Source: Neodontobutis hainanensis (Eukaryota > Chordata > Actinopteri > Gobiiformes > Odontobutidae). From it: 64,000 bases of DNA. Both the position numbers and the translations under genes were made by a program. Positions 1-13,619 of this stretch are shown here, piece by piece. The notes below the pieces were generated by a model. The model saw only the letters and a program-made list of their open reading frames with translations, made no database searches and was not told where the DNA came from. The stretch's first letter is position 1, and each line of letters opens with the position of its first letter. Where the stretch lies: positions 1-64,000 of the forward strand of contig JALDNG010000718.1 of assembly GCA_024349245.1 (NCBI GenBank). The letters run 5' to 3'.

Positions 1-839
1 TTTTACAAATAATTAACTGTCTATTTTAAATTCACAACATTTATATTTTCGAGAAAATAATTTTGAAGAATCGCCAAGATGAATCTCTCATTTCATGATA
101 TAAAGTTTTTTTTTTGAAATGATACAATATATTATGTAGAGCTTCTCATACATCGACCTTTAAATAAACATTTCACCACAAATAATTCGACTTTAGTTCA
201 CTTATCTGAAAAAATGGCTGTTAGATATATTTAAATATCTTATTTTATTAATTCATTAACGATCGGTCTGGCAGATTAATCCATCTTGGTAATTTCTCCA
301 ATGAATTGTTCTTAAATATCCTCAATAACCAATTCATAAAAATAACGATTTACATTTTGATTTTCCAGAATATCTATTGATAAAAATTTCCATGTTTCAC
401 ATATTTTTAATGACTCTAATTGCTGTATGTAAGTCTTAGTGGGTGGTTTACTTAAAATAACACAATTTAATTATGTTTAAAATTTTTTTATTTTCTCTTC
501 TATAACCTGCAGCAGATATTTTTAGCACATCCAAATTTTGTTAACAGGAGAAATGCACACATCAAAATATCATGGCAGTTTTCAAGAAAATCTCTTCAAT
601 TATCAATAAATTATCTTTAAATGTCTTTTTTGTTCTTTTATTATGTTTATAATGTCAGACTTTCAAACGAAAAATTGTATTATATCTTCTTATAGCTATT
701 TTATTTGATAATAGCTGCGTATTTTAAATCTCTTTGTGAAGTTAAATAATTTTAAAAATTTCTTGTATAATTTCGTACCTTAGATGTTTTTTCCTCGAAT
801 AAAAAATTTCTTTAAGTTTATCTAAAATTCAATATAAGT

Positions 840-2143
840 ACATAGGCATTGATCTATTTTACCCTTTTTATACATCAGGTCAAATTCATTCATTTGTAAA
901 ACCCATCTACCCACCATTATGTTTCTTTTTTTTCAGATGCAATTTAAGTGTTTGATCTTTATTTAGCTAAAATTTTTATACAAATAAAAATTTCCAAAAA
1001 CTTTAAAAGCAAATAATTTGTTTATCTTTATTGTTTTAATCACACTTCTTTTTCCCCAGATTCGTATGAATTATAATGTGGTACGAAATCAGATACTTAC
1101 TTGTTCTAAATATGATACCACGCAGTTAAATTTGAATCCTTGTTAACTTCAAAAGAAAAGATAAAAAGACAAATGTTAGGATGTGTGTAAGCTTCTTCTT
1201 CAAGATCTGAAATCAAAAATTCACTGGCTCGTTATCATTAAGTTTTGCTTATCGTTGGAAATATATCAAATAGTTTTCGGATACTCTCTAGAATCATTAT
1301 AAATTTTTGTTAATATGATTTTAGAACGAAAAAAAATCAAATACTTTTGAATTTTTCAGAATATATTTATTTAAAAGGTTGAAGCTTTTTGGTTCTTGTT
1401 CCATTTCACGTGATCCAAATGTATGTCTGATGTAAAGAATTTCTTTTCATCAAAACTCTGATTTTATATTAAGGCCTGTAAATTTATGTTTAAACTCGAT
1501 AGATTAATTTGTTAATTCCTCATCGATATATTTCAAAAATATTTTAAAGTTATCCAAATAAACTAGGATATTATTGATTTCTTGAGTATGTTCATGCAAA
1601 GTAGTTAAAAGAACGCCTAGGATGCGTCCGTCATTCTAGCTGGTAGGAATGTAAACTCGAACTGTTAATTTTAATTCAACAGAATCAAAATATTTTAAGA
1701 TGTGTCACGTCCATAAAGAAACATTCCAAAAGCTAAATTTAAAAATATATAGAAGGATTAGTTTAATTTTCTGATAATTTATTTTGCTACGCACTTATTA
1801 AATGAAAATGATACGACAAATTTTTCTCAATTATATTCTATGCTCGATAGTCTAGGTTGATTTTCAGCAGTATTTCCTTCTTGGTAAGATATGATACATA
1901 ACTTCTTTTTGTAAATAAACGATACATTATCACCCACCATAAAAAAATGTGAAGTATTTTAGCGTTGATATATTTACGGAGATCAAACCGAATCGAAAAC
2001 TTAGCAACTTCAAATGATTTATTTTCAGTGTGTTCTATTTTGTGAAGTATCATAAATATTTTTAAGATGCGTTTTAAAGACATTAAATTGTTCGGAAGAT
2101 TTCTGTAATGATAATTTCTCTCTGCTATAAAATCTAAAAACAT
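840..2143 (-). mobile_element. Decayed Ty3/gypsy-like retrotransposon pol fragment (RT and RNase H region)
   Basis: Read on the minus strand with many frameshifts and stops. Around 1700-1600 the fragments FEFTFLPARMTDAS and VYLDNFKIF match the reverse-transcriptase blocks that in gypsy elements read roughly 'F...MPFGLTNAP' and 'VYLDDILIFS'; the second catalytic Asp of YLDD is Asn here. Near 900-850 a stretch reading like W.L.MNEFDLMYKKGK resembles the end of the gypsy RNase H tether. The order (RT first, then RNase H, going down in coordinate) is correct for one element. No LTRs, gag, protease or integrase were recognised, and the copy is clearly dead. A related LTR lineage cannot be excluded from such short matches. 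Confidence 0.55.
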
Positions 2144-5100
2144 GAAAAATATGCATCTTAGATAAATTCGAGATTTTAATTAGCACAAATTTTTTGTCAC
2201 AGTTTATAATTCTTAAATGCATTAAAATTTAATTTCATTTAAAATATAATTCGATTCGATTGTTTGATAAATCCATAGCTTTAAATAATATATAGAACTA
2301 GGTTTGAAAAAATAATGACTTAAATGAAATTTTTACAGTGTTGAAAATAAATTTTGAATATTTTTGCTTAAAATTCTACATTATGAGTGTATCATGGAAA
2401 TTTTTGAATTAAAGAAAACGGTCGAAGACTAATGTCAATAAATAAAAAAAACTAATCAGAAAAACTGTTTTTATAGTTTCGAAATTACCATTGGATTGTA
2501 TACCATTAACCATCGAATAACGTTTAGATTGTATCATCGAAATTTTCAATAAAATAAAAATGTAATTGTGATATCTGTGTACGATTGGATGCAAATGGAC
2601 AAAATCTAGCAGTGTGCCTTTATTTCAACAGTTGAAGTGTGTTTTAAATGTCTGAATTATTCTTAAGATGAGAATCTATGAAAGAATAAACTGACCTAGT
2701 CATATTAATAGTCATAATTTTTAATTACTCTGCATTTGAATTCTTGTTTCTATAATATATCATCGAGTTTTTTGCTCGTCACGTCGTTTTTATCCGCCTT
2801 GAATGTCATCTTATGATTTTAAAAATAGAAGGTGAACATCTGAAATATCTTGATTACTTTTTAAGTTTTCTTAATTGATGCTCTTCTTGAAATCTCTTTA
2901 CTTAAGTTTGATCTCCTCTTGATAGTATTTTCACAATGATTAAACAATCGATGTCAGAACAAGGGAAAGTTAGTATGGCAGTGTAATTCATTTTCTGAAC
3001 ATATATGCCAATGTTCGTATTTTTCAGCATTCCCTTTTTAAAAGATTTTGATCAATTTTCTCAAATGACTGAGCTTACAGACAACAGGTTACACAAATAT
3101 ACTGCCAGTTCCTTTAATCAATTAACGAATTTTATACATTATGGTTAAAATAAATATTTAAGGCTGAACCTTCCATGAACATTTTCATATTCGTTTCCTT
3201 AATATTATCATCTATGTTATTATTTTTTTTGAAAAAAAATTAAAATTTCCAACCATGGTGCAAATTATCCTATCTAAAAGCTTAGATTTACAAATGATTG
3301 CATCTCGCTACCAATGTAGATAATGAATGTATGAAAACCATTCAATAAAATCTTCTCCACAACTTTCTCGTTAAAAGTTTCTGCAATAATATATTTATAA
3401 ATCACATCTATTAAATATTATTCAATAGTTTTCATGTTTTATGATTTGAGATTTCTCAATCTGATCAATTTATCAAGAATTACTCTTTAATAGTACATTG
3501 AAATAAAAATTATGCTTACATTTTTTTTTGAAATTTATTTATCTTGCGTGCTAAAAATTATATCAAATTCATAATATCTCAAAAATTAATCAGAAATAAT
3601 CTTAATTTTTTCTGAAAAAATTATTTTTAACTCACCACGAATGGTTGAATTGATCAAAAAACGAATTCTAGTTCTTATTTGAGATAAAGAAGAGAATAAA
3701 ATTGAAGAATTTTTAAAAATAATTTCTAATGTTAATTATTTTCTGTTAAACCATGACTTAGGTAAAATTTTATATTTTCAAACTATTTTAAGATTGCAAT
3801 TTAAATTTTTCACAACAAAACCACTGACTCAAAATTTTGCTTGAGCAATGCAAGAAATCAAAACTGTAAAATATTTTCACATTAACCCAGAAATGTCATG
3901 GAGATATGTTAAATCTTATTTTATGGACAATATTAACACCTGATATTGTCATATTAACACAAAAAATATTGAACAGAATTTTAAAAATTAAAAATAATTC
4001 AAATAAATATTTTTTATTTAATTTTTAATAAATAGAAAAAAAAGAAGATCAAGAGTTATCTACTTTAGAACTTATTGTTTCCAACAAAAAATAATCGACC
4101 AAATATAAAAAATTTTGCATTAGCTTAAGTTATTCTGTTAAAAATATTGATGTTTTTTTATCATAATCAGACGAAATCTTTAAATTTAATTGAGGATGGA
4201 TTTTTGTTTTGTCACAATAACTTTTACTTTCATGATTGATATTATTTCTAACCAGTCGTTTGCAAAACATTAATTTTAGTATTTTATCTATGTTTTTCTT
4301 GTATCGTAGATCATACTGGGGAAACATAAAAACATGAAGATTTTACAAGAATAATATTTTGACATGTGTTAATAGTGTGTCAAAAATATTTTTTTCCCTT
4401 ATTCATCGTTTTATCTAAATATATTCATTAAAAAAACATTTTTGTATTACTCGCGAAACTCACATAAATTTTCAAATGTGAGTGTATTATAATTTTTATA
4501 AGAGCAACAAGCTCGAATTAAATGAATAGATATTTCCAATTTTCTGAGATATTTAAACTTAAAGTTTTTTGATTAAAAGGCATTTGAATTAACGCACATC
4601 CTTTATCTGTGTTTATAAGGTTAAAACAAATATTTGAGCCAAAGATATTAAACGTCAAAAGTTGTTTATTTTTGATAATGGAATTCACTTATATCATAAC
4701 AAGAGAAATATATGAAATTTCATGAATTTTATCTTTAATATTATTATCGAAAATACATTATTTACCTGTAATTTAAATTAGGACAATATGAACCATAATG
4801 TCTGTGAGTCAAAATCAGATGTGTAAACTTCTAAATTTAAAATAATTATAAAGAAAAACTGAAATTGAATTTTTTAACTTTTTATTGAGCATAAAGCATT
4901 TATACTTTTTGTTTTGCAAAAATATATTTGATTCTGAATGAAAGTAATCGAAAATCTATCCAAAAAATTTTTCACAAATATAAAATAAAATTTCTCTTCA
5001 AACATGTATTAACTTTAATATGATGAATAATACTCAATGAATCTTAATTGACATATGATTCATGAATCTTTAAAATTTTAAAAACATTTCGGAGTTAAAA

Positions 5101-6180
5101 CAAAAATTTTAAAAAGTAAGCTTTAATAAATATCTAAGATAAAACTATCAAATTCTGTTAATTTTTTCATTTTCGCAGTTACTATTTAATCAAAGAATTT
5201 GAAACTTTAAATTTATTCTTAACTTTGAAACCTTTTAAATTCACAGTAAACTGTTTAGATCTGTATTCAGAACATAATCACCAAAATTCAAGTAATCTCG
5301 TAAACTGACTGAAAAAATCTACTATCTTTTTAAAAATAAAAGTTAAACATTGATAAATTTGTGAATACGACAATACAACTGTAAATTAAAATTGACAACA
5401 AAAATCTCATTCATAACTTATTTGAAGTCAAAAATATTTTTAATTTGAAGAATGATATGAATACAGTCTGCTGAAAATGTGAAATTACATGTTAATAAAA
5501 TTTAAAAAAGATTTCAACAAAAGAAGAAACATTTTTTCCATATGGTATATTTTAAAGATTTAAATTAAGAGTTTAATATTCGAAACAGACAGGGTATGAT
5601 TTTTATCCCATAAAGTTACAAGAATTTCTAAATAGATAAAAAAATAATTCAAACCATCAAAGAGTGAATGGTAAATATTATTATATGTAATTTTAAAATC
5701 TTAAAAATCAAAAAATCAAAAAAAGTAAACAAAAATATATTATTAATTACTTTTTATACGTATTTAAAAAGTAAGTGCTAAACTTATTTATAAAGTAAAA
5801 AGCTGTCTTATTTAAAGAATCTAAGGCCCTATATTGGTAAATTTACAAACGATATAAAAATAAAAAATCTTTAATTTATTTATTTTAACTTATGAAGATT
5901 AAATTTATTTCTCTTTCCGTTGAATCCAGCTTATATCTTTGAATGATTTAAATATCTAATAAGAACTCATTAGCTCATATAATAAGGAAAATATTTCGTA
6001 AAGTTATTTAAATTGATTCGAAATTGCTTTTTATTACAATAAATGCTTCGAAAAGTTACAGCGAAATGTTCATATCAATCAAGTGAAAATATAATTATCT
6101 ACATCTCAAAAATTTTATCCTGATATCTCAAGGTTCTTTTTAAACTGTATATATTAAATCTTTATTCCTCTTTTTTTGCA
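2144..6180. other. AT-rich intergenic stretch, no gene seen
   Basis: Very AT-rich sequence with frequent A and T runs. Short ORFs here (for example about 65 codons near 4130-4327) have biased Lys/Asn/Ile/Phe composition and no recognisable motif, as expected by chance. No RNA gene, tandem array or transposon end was recognised. Confidence 0.6.
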
Positions 6181-6184
6181 GAGT

Positions 6185-6451
6185 TCATTGTATTGATTCT
6201 TGATAGAGATATGTATCATAATTCAGACTGTGGCGTATTATTCTAATTCTCACAGACCTTAATTGAAAATATGTTCTGTAGGATATCGGCTGATGAAATG
6301 AACTAATAAATTTCTCTTTTTGTTGATTGTTAGAAACGATTGAAATTATATAATGGTCCCCTTCCTTCAGACGATAAATTATTATAAACTCCAATATCTC
6401 CCCAATAAAATTCGTCATTTTTGATTTTTGAAAAATGAATAAATCATCCAT
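6185..6451 (-). CDS. Possible small hypothetical protein, 88 aa
   Basis: An ATG-started ORF that uses several GC-containing codons (GGG GAG, CTG AAG GAA GGG GAC) unlike the surrounding AT-rich DNA. About 40 bases upstream of the ATG is a pyrimidine-rich stretch ending in TTTTACAG, the kind of acceptor expected if the mRNA is trans-spliced. The product is mixed charged and aliphatic, with no signal peptide, no obvious membrane segment and no motif I recognise. Internal introns of about 22 nt cannot be excluded. It may be a chance ORF; function unknown. Confidence 0.35.
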   Translation of the reverse strand: MDDLFIFQKSKMTNFIGEILEFIIIYRLKEGDHYIISIVSNNQQKEKFISSFHQPISYRTYFQLRSVRIRIIRHSLNYDTYLYQESIQ

Positions 6452-6459
6452 TTTTGGTA

Positions 6460-9400
6460 GTACATGATTTAACTACGCGCTGTAAAAGGTAGCCCTCTCT
6501 CAAGCTCAGACAGTGTTATCTTAAATAAATTAAAATGTTTGAAATCATGATTTTTGTTACAGATATCGAAATATAGAGGTATTTGTAGAATCATCTCTTA
6601 TTGTCTGTGTTTAATGGACACAAATAAACACTCAGTACGTAATTCCAATCATCACACTCCGGTGCATTTACGAATTTTCTATCTGTGTAATAATTATATA
6701 AAATAATATTTATTCTCTCATTGCCATAATCAGAATGATTATAATCAACTCTTGTGTTTATCAATATTATTTTTAAAGTTAAACAAGTAACCTTGATAAA
6801 AAATAGTATTGAAAATATAATTCAGAAATGAAAAATTTTTGAAGCATAATAAATTATCTCTAAAATTAAATTGAAGTTTCATGAGTTTATTATAAACATG
6901 AAGAGAATAAATAATCTGGATAATGTTTGAGTTTTATATTTTATTGATCCAAATATCAAATAATGTTTTAATTGTATCAGAATCACAAAAAAATATTTTT
7001 CATGATTTATGATCACAATGATTATTCGTAGATGGTTCAAGATTTGAAAACAGATAATAGCTTTTAATTTAATTATTGAATATTTCCAGAGTGAGAATAA
7101 CATCTATATAACAGAATATACATGCAACAGATAAAATAATTGAGTAAAATTATAGTTCCCAAAAGTGAATTTTTTTAAATTTGATGATGTTTGATTGTTT
7201 ATGATTTTAAAATTGATTGATCTATCTCCCTGGTATAAATATGAATTATCTGCTGAATACTAAATTTCAAAATTTTCAACTATCCGTTAATAGTACAAAA
7301 AATTTACCGCTTTAGAATGATATCTATTTACTATATTTTATAAATATATTATTTTTGTGACCTTCTTCCTCAGGAATGTTATATGATAAGAAAAGTGAGG
7401 CTGAAAGACATCTTATAAGTGGCAGATGAAGGCTTTAATCCTTATTTATATGCTCGATGTTTAGTTTTCACATGTAAACAAGAAAAATTTCTTATTTAAT
7501 CAATAAGTCCCACAAACTGATTCATAAGAACAAATTAAAATTTACTGATTGAAGTTTCTTGTCCATCATTGTAAAGATATTAAAGGTTTTAATCACAGTG
7601 GTGAGTATTTGAATCTTCCTTAAGAAACTCTGGCGTTGTTTTATATAACTTTATAAGATCATCCTAGATCTGTGGTACAGATTCTTTGTGACATCCTGTG
7701 AAGACTGACAACCTATTAACACTCGATTGAGAAATAAATTCACTTAATTTTTGTAATTTGTAATGTTGTAACAAAGATAATCTAAATATAGAAAAAATAT
7801 TGAAAATTCTGAAAGCGCAAATTTTATTACTTTAACACGATAAGACTAAATTCAGGAATTTGTAAATTAAGAGAATCTAAATATGTGAGAGATTTACAAA
7901 TCTGATCAAATTATATGTCATTTAAGTTCCTTCAATCTATTTATATCTTGGTTTTGTTTTGAATAAATTTTCAAAAAACAAGAAAAATAAATTTCATAAT
8001 TGATTGAGTCCTATAAATTTGAAGCTTTAACCTAAAACATGTTGTGATATTAAAGGCGGCTCATTAAAGTTGCCTCTCTGACTGAATGTAAAATTTTGAC
8101 GGTCGAGTATCACGACCTAAATATATCTTTGTTTTAAAGATAGATTCTTCATTTCATTCCTGAAGTAAAAAATTTTAAAAGGCATGAATTTATTTTTTCT
8201 TGATGATAGTATCATTTAAATTGAATTTGAGAATTCACAGTTTTACCGTTACTACTTCAATCTTGAAAGGTGTAACTGTTGTGTTCGATGATTTTACGTT
8301 CAAATATATTAAAATAATTTACCGCTTTCGATGCATCAAAATGATTCTGACATATAAATTCCCATATAAGAGTTAATAATATTATATTTTCGAAATGATG
8401 ATTTATGAATATACGAAAAATACGTGAGAGATCGAAAATAGTTAACCATTTAAAAAATAAAATTATACCATTATTTATATATTCTCAATTTCAACAAAAA
8501 TTAGTTACAACTTTTGTTAATTATTTAAAAATTTTATGTTTTTAAAAGATATTTGATCATACTTTAGTATTTAAAGCAATATAATTTTGGGAATCTAAGA
8601 ATTTTCATTGAATAACATCATCATATTCTTCAAGATAACTACGAGGGCTCCACTTGAAATTTATTTATCTTTTAAATATCAAAATAATTTCTCGTTTTCA
8701 AAGGTAAAGCATTGAATGAAATTAATCCTGACGAACAGGTAATGCTAAAATTATCATGATTTATGCATGATTATTGTTTAGAATTTTCATTAATTTTATA
8801 TACAACAGTTTATTTGTATATTTAGAGATTATTATCATTGTATAATCGTTAAGTGTATTATAAATTCTTTAAAGTGATTATCAAAATTTTTAACGTGGAT
8901 TAATTAATAAATATTAGATAATTCTAAATTCTTGCTGAGCACTCCTATAACTATCCCAGAAAGATATTTCTTACAACAACCAACAGTCCATATACGAATT
9001 CGCATGGTTCACTCATTCAGAACATTAAATTAATCTTAAAATATATATGAAATATTCTTAACTATTGACAAAATATATTCTAATCAAAAACTCAGCTTAA
9101 AAAAAATCTGTTTCATCACGAGTATTTTGAGGCTGGAATTTCTATATTTTTAAATGTGATTTTTATTGAAACAACGAAAAATGTCTTAGATTTTAATATT
9201 CATTCAACTAAGCTTCTCTAAATATTTAAAAGAAATTCTCTGATAATCAAAATTGTTTTATCTTTAGATAATGTAAATAAAATGGATGAAGAATAAAGAT
9301 GATTCGTTAAATTTCGACAGCTTAAGCACATTGATAGGCAATCACCACTTCATGGCATTTTTCTAGTGATACGTATCAGCATAAAATATATTTTATCAAG

Positions 9401-12400
9401 TAAAGATTTTTACAAAATTTATCGTCGATAATAATAAGAATCATGTTTCAAATATTTTGATGCTCATAGTGATATTTTTATCTTCATCATGTGAAATTAT
9501 CAATTTTTTATGTTGTGAATACATAAAAGTTAAACAATACCTCAAATGTAGAATTATTTTATCATATCTATAATATTTATAAATATTAAACTCAAGATAT
9601 CTAAATTTAAAACTCATGAAATTATAATGAGAAAAATTAAGAAACTATCCATTAACTTAATAATAAACCATTGATATTGTAAGTTAAAAACTTTGATTCC
9701 GCATAATTCTTAAATTTTTAACACATTCGATAAGGTTTTATATTTCACGCGATTTTTCTCAAAATTTCAAATTTTAGTTTTATATGTTAATTTTCAACAA
9801 ATGATATTGATATAATTTTGTGTCACTCTCAATTTTTTTTAATTTCCAAATATCTAATATATGAATTAAAACACGCTCTTCCAAATAATTAATGGATATC
9901 CGAAGGCAAATGCAATCTTTATGAATATTTTGATCGAGATAAATAATTGAATTTTTCATCTTTTTAGAATGTAATTTATCAAAAATTTTTATAATAATTA
10001 ATGATTTATATTATTTGGTTATGAGGTTAACTAGGTAAAATAATTTATAACGTTTTGTAAACATTAAAGTAAAGTTCATTCATAAAGCAAATTTTTTCGA
10101 GTTGACACAGTAAATTCATTGTTAAACAATTCTATACATAACATTATGTCGTTTTAATGAAAATTTATGATTTAAATATTTTATTCATAGCATTTTAAAG
10201 TCGCATATCATTTAATTTATTTTTGTTACTCAAGAATCTATCATGGTGAAATAAAAATTAATTTCAATTTTCTAAACTCTTAATTTACTCTTAGGAAATA
10301 AATCAAAAAGCTAGAATATAACCAAAGCTATTTTTCTTTCTTATTTGTAAATCATAAAGTATTGAGTTGAAAAAAAATTTTGTTTCCTTTTATCTTTTAC
10401 ATTGAGAGATTAGATGTGATGTATGAATGTTTAAATTCTAAATTAGTGATTATGACCTGTTTTTATTTTGACACGTAGCTTAATTTGGGCATAAAATTAG
10501 TTGAACCAGGTTTTTATTATTCAAGGAGTAAACTAGGCATTAATATGTTGTAATAAAATTAATTTAATTCAATATTTACATCGTTTGAAAAACAAAAGAT
10601 CCATATGACAAACAAGAAAAATCACGATTTATATATCAGCAGACATTTTTACATCAAAAGTTGAATTTCGATTTTACCGGTATTTCCACTCTCGGATCAT
10701 TTTCTTGCAGCTAAAAGCTTCTGAGACAAAATAGTTTTTCTTCAGATTGAACTTTGAAAATTATCATATATCAAAATAGGTATGGTATTTCTCTTTCGAA
10801 ACCTAACCTGAATAAAATTTTTAGCGATTGACGTTATTAAATATGTTGTAACTACTTCGATTTATTTTTTTAATCGTCACTACTTCCAAGAAAACAAGTG
10901 CCAGAAGCATTGTTTATGTTTTTTTAAATGATTAAATCATAGATTTACGAGATTTTTGTTATTGATCATCGATCAATGATAACATAAAATATATCATTTT
11001 ATTCAAAGATAAATCGAAATAATATATGAAATTTTGAAACGATTTTGAGAATATTTTTTGTGAATTTATTAAATATTATCCTATTTAATTAAAATGATTG
11101 AATAAAATATGCATTTTTGCCGTATTAACAACTTCTTACAAGAAATATTTTTTCCCTTATTAAACCTCTTTATTAACACTTATCTTCACAGTGTGATATT
11201 TCTGATGTTTAAAAGTTTTAACAAACTTCTACGGCAAGTTTCGCAGATATGTCTTTTATTTTTACGAACCTAAGAACAAATAAATCTATCTTTTAATTGA
11301 GAGTCCTCTTCACATCGAGATACGCCAAACGACTTTTAAATAAACTCAACGATTTTGATATAGTGAATGTAAATTTTTAGATTTTTGAAATAATTTTTCC
11401 GATGATTTGAGAGAGGAAAAGTCACAGAGGAACAATAAAAGTTTCGTAGCATCACCAAGGATCTTGAACACATCAGCATCCTAAATGTGAGAAAATTTCA
11501 GAATGTTGGAAAAAGATAGGCATAACTTATGTCTCAAATTTATTTTGAAATGATTAAAAAAACAAAATAATTTTGTTAGATTTTCTTAACTTATGCTTAA
11601 CCACATTTAATGATGTTCATAAATATTTTGATAATATTTGTTAGGTTAACACTTAAATTTTAAATCTAAATGAGTTTATTTTAATTAAAGTAAGGCTGAA
11701 AGACCAACTATATCATTTTCAAGGTGTAATTTAACATTCTATTCAAAAAGATTTTAATTTTTTATAAACCTATTGACAGATATCTTGATGATGTTAAAAT
11801 TTGATAAAGTTGAAAATATATCTTAAATACAATGCTCTCAGAAATATAAAAGAAGAGGAAAAAATTTCAGCTTTGAAATTTTAAAATTTAGGATAATTTA
11901 TAATAAAATTCAATAAAAATTCATAAAATCAAAAATTTGTTTCAATTCATTTTAAAATAGCTTTTAACGATAAATAATCATTTTAATTTAATCTAAATAT
12001 ATGATTTAAATCCAAAATAAATTACGAGAATCATAAATGGTAAATTTTATTTTTATATTAATCTCAAAGGAACTTAAATTATTTTATTTTTTAAACATGG
12101 AATCTAAAATCCTTTCATTATATTTTACGAAAATTACACAAAATATTTTCAAGTATTTTTATAAATAATCTTATATTTAGAAATTTAAATTAAATTTTTC
12201 ACAAATTACATGGAATATAAATTTTCAAAGTGATATTTTTTCTTTTTCAAAATTAAAAAAAATATACTCATTAATTCTCTTTACGTACTTTCATATCTTT
12301 TCTGTCAGAAAAATTTTAACTTTTTTGAAATTCTTGTGATTTTATGAAGAAATGCAATAAAATCAGTAAAATTTGATCTTAAGAAACAAAATTTACGATT

Positions 12401-13020
12401 CAGGTAAAATAATACAAGATAAATCTGAAAATAAATTTAAAATTTATCCTCGGCTATCATACATTTGAATAAAACAACCAATAACAATCAGAATCTTCGG
12501 TGATTGAATAATTCTAAAAATTTATGGCTTGTAAAACATTAAATCAAGAGTTCATGAATTATAAATATGTTTTACAAACAGATGTTTTGATTTTCTCTCA
12601 AGTTATTTCTTCGAATGACAAGGATACAGTTGTCAATAAAAATTGATAGAAATAACCTTTATTAAGAAATTTTCATTTTCATAGTTTTGAGATTTAAATT
12701 AGGATAAAATTGAAAGATTGTAAAAACCATAATAAAGCTGTGTATATTTGATAAATTAAAATGTGTTTAACAGAGAAGGTTCAAAATAATCACAATGAAA
12801 CAAGAAAAAGTGTGATTTTCAACGTCATTCAAAAGTCAATCGTAAATTTTTATTTTGAACATTTCTTATTTATAATACGATAAAAAACAAAGAGAGTAAA
12901 TGATAATTATTTTTTATAAGTCACTTTTTCACATTTGAAAAATAGATTATATTCGAATCTACGTAGTTCAAACAAGCAAAGCATCAATACTTCTATCAAA
13001 TAAGAGAGACTTAAAAGTTC
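6460..13020. other. Long AT-rich intergenic stretch, no gene seen
   Basis: About 6.5 kb without a convincing coding segment. I saw only short biased ORFs and A/T homopolymer runs. Fragmentary transposon relics may exist but none gave a motif I could name. Confidence 0.55.
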
Positions 13021-13286
13021 AACGGATTATTATTTATGATAACTAATTTATTATCAAGACAATTTACCATATTGTATAATCTTGAGTTGTGTTTACTTGA
13101 AAAAACCATTTTAAAAGAATTAAAATTAAAATTAAAAATATTTTATTTGGTCTCGAAATTTAAAAATCGGAAAAAGGCATCTTCCGAACTTATCATTTTA
13201 ATAACATTGAATGATCATAAATATGGTTAATGAGTGTTTTTAGCTTTTTCAAACAATCAATTTGATAGAAGTAAATAATTTTATTC

Positions 13287-13610
13287 TTGATTACGGATGA
13301 TTCAAACCTATCAAATGCGTCTTTAAGGGGCGTTTCAGTTTACTCTACCTTCTTCAGTGAAGCTCTACTAACTTCACTCTGCAGTCCAGATCTGCCGTCC
13401 TTTCGGCGTCCTTGTTCAGATGTAAATATCTTACTCAACTATTGTCATGTTTATCCCATAAAATACCTCATAAACTCCTCAGTTTTTATGACCACCATAG
13501 CTCTTGGCGTCTACTGGTTAGAATTAAATAAATCGATGCCAGGATTGACCAGAGAGGGACAAAATATCAAAATGACAGCAGAGTTTCCAAAGAAAAAAGG
13601 TAATCGTTAA
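13287..13610 (+). CDS. Orphan ORF with one possible membrane segment, about 107 codons
   Basis: The open frame lies in a locally GC-richer patch and starts without an ATG (TTG at its left edge, a stop just upstream), so if real it is an internal exon or a fragment. One hydrophobic stretch in the second half (INSSVFMTTIALGVYWL) could span a membrane, and it ends in a Lys-rich tail. Alternative splices of about 23-26 nt give other plausible reading frames, and the reverse strand also has a fair open stretch, so neither strand nor exon structure is settled. No family recognised; a transposon relic is an alternative. Confidence 0.3.
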   Translation: MITDDSNLSNASLRGVSVYSTFFSEALLTSLCSPDLPSFRRPCSDVNILLNYCHVYPIKYLINSSVFMTTIALGVYWLELNKSMPGLTREGQNIKMTAEFPKKKGNR

Positions 13611-13619
13611 CTTAGTATA

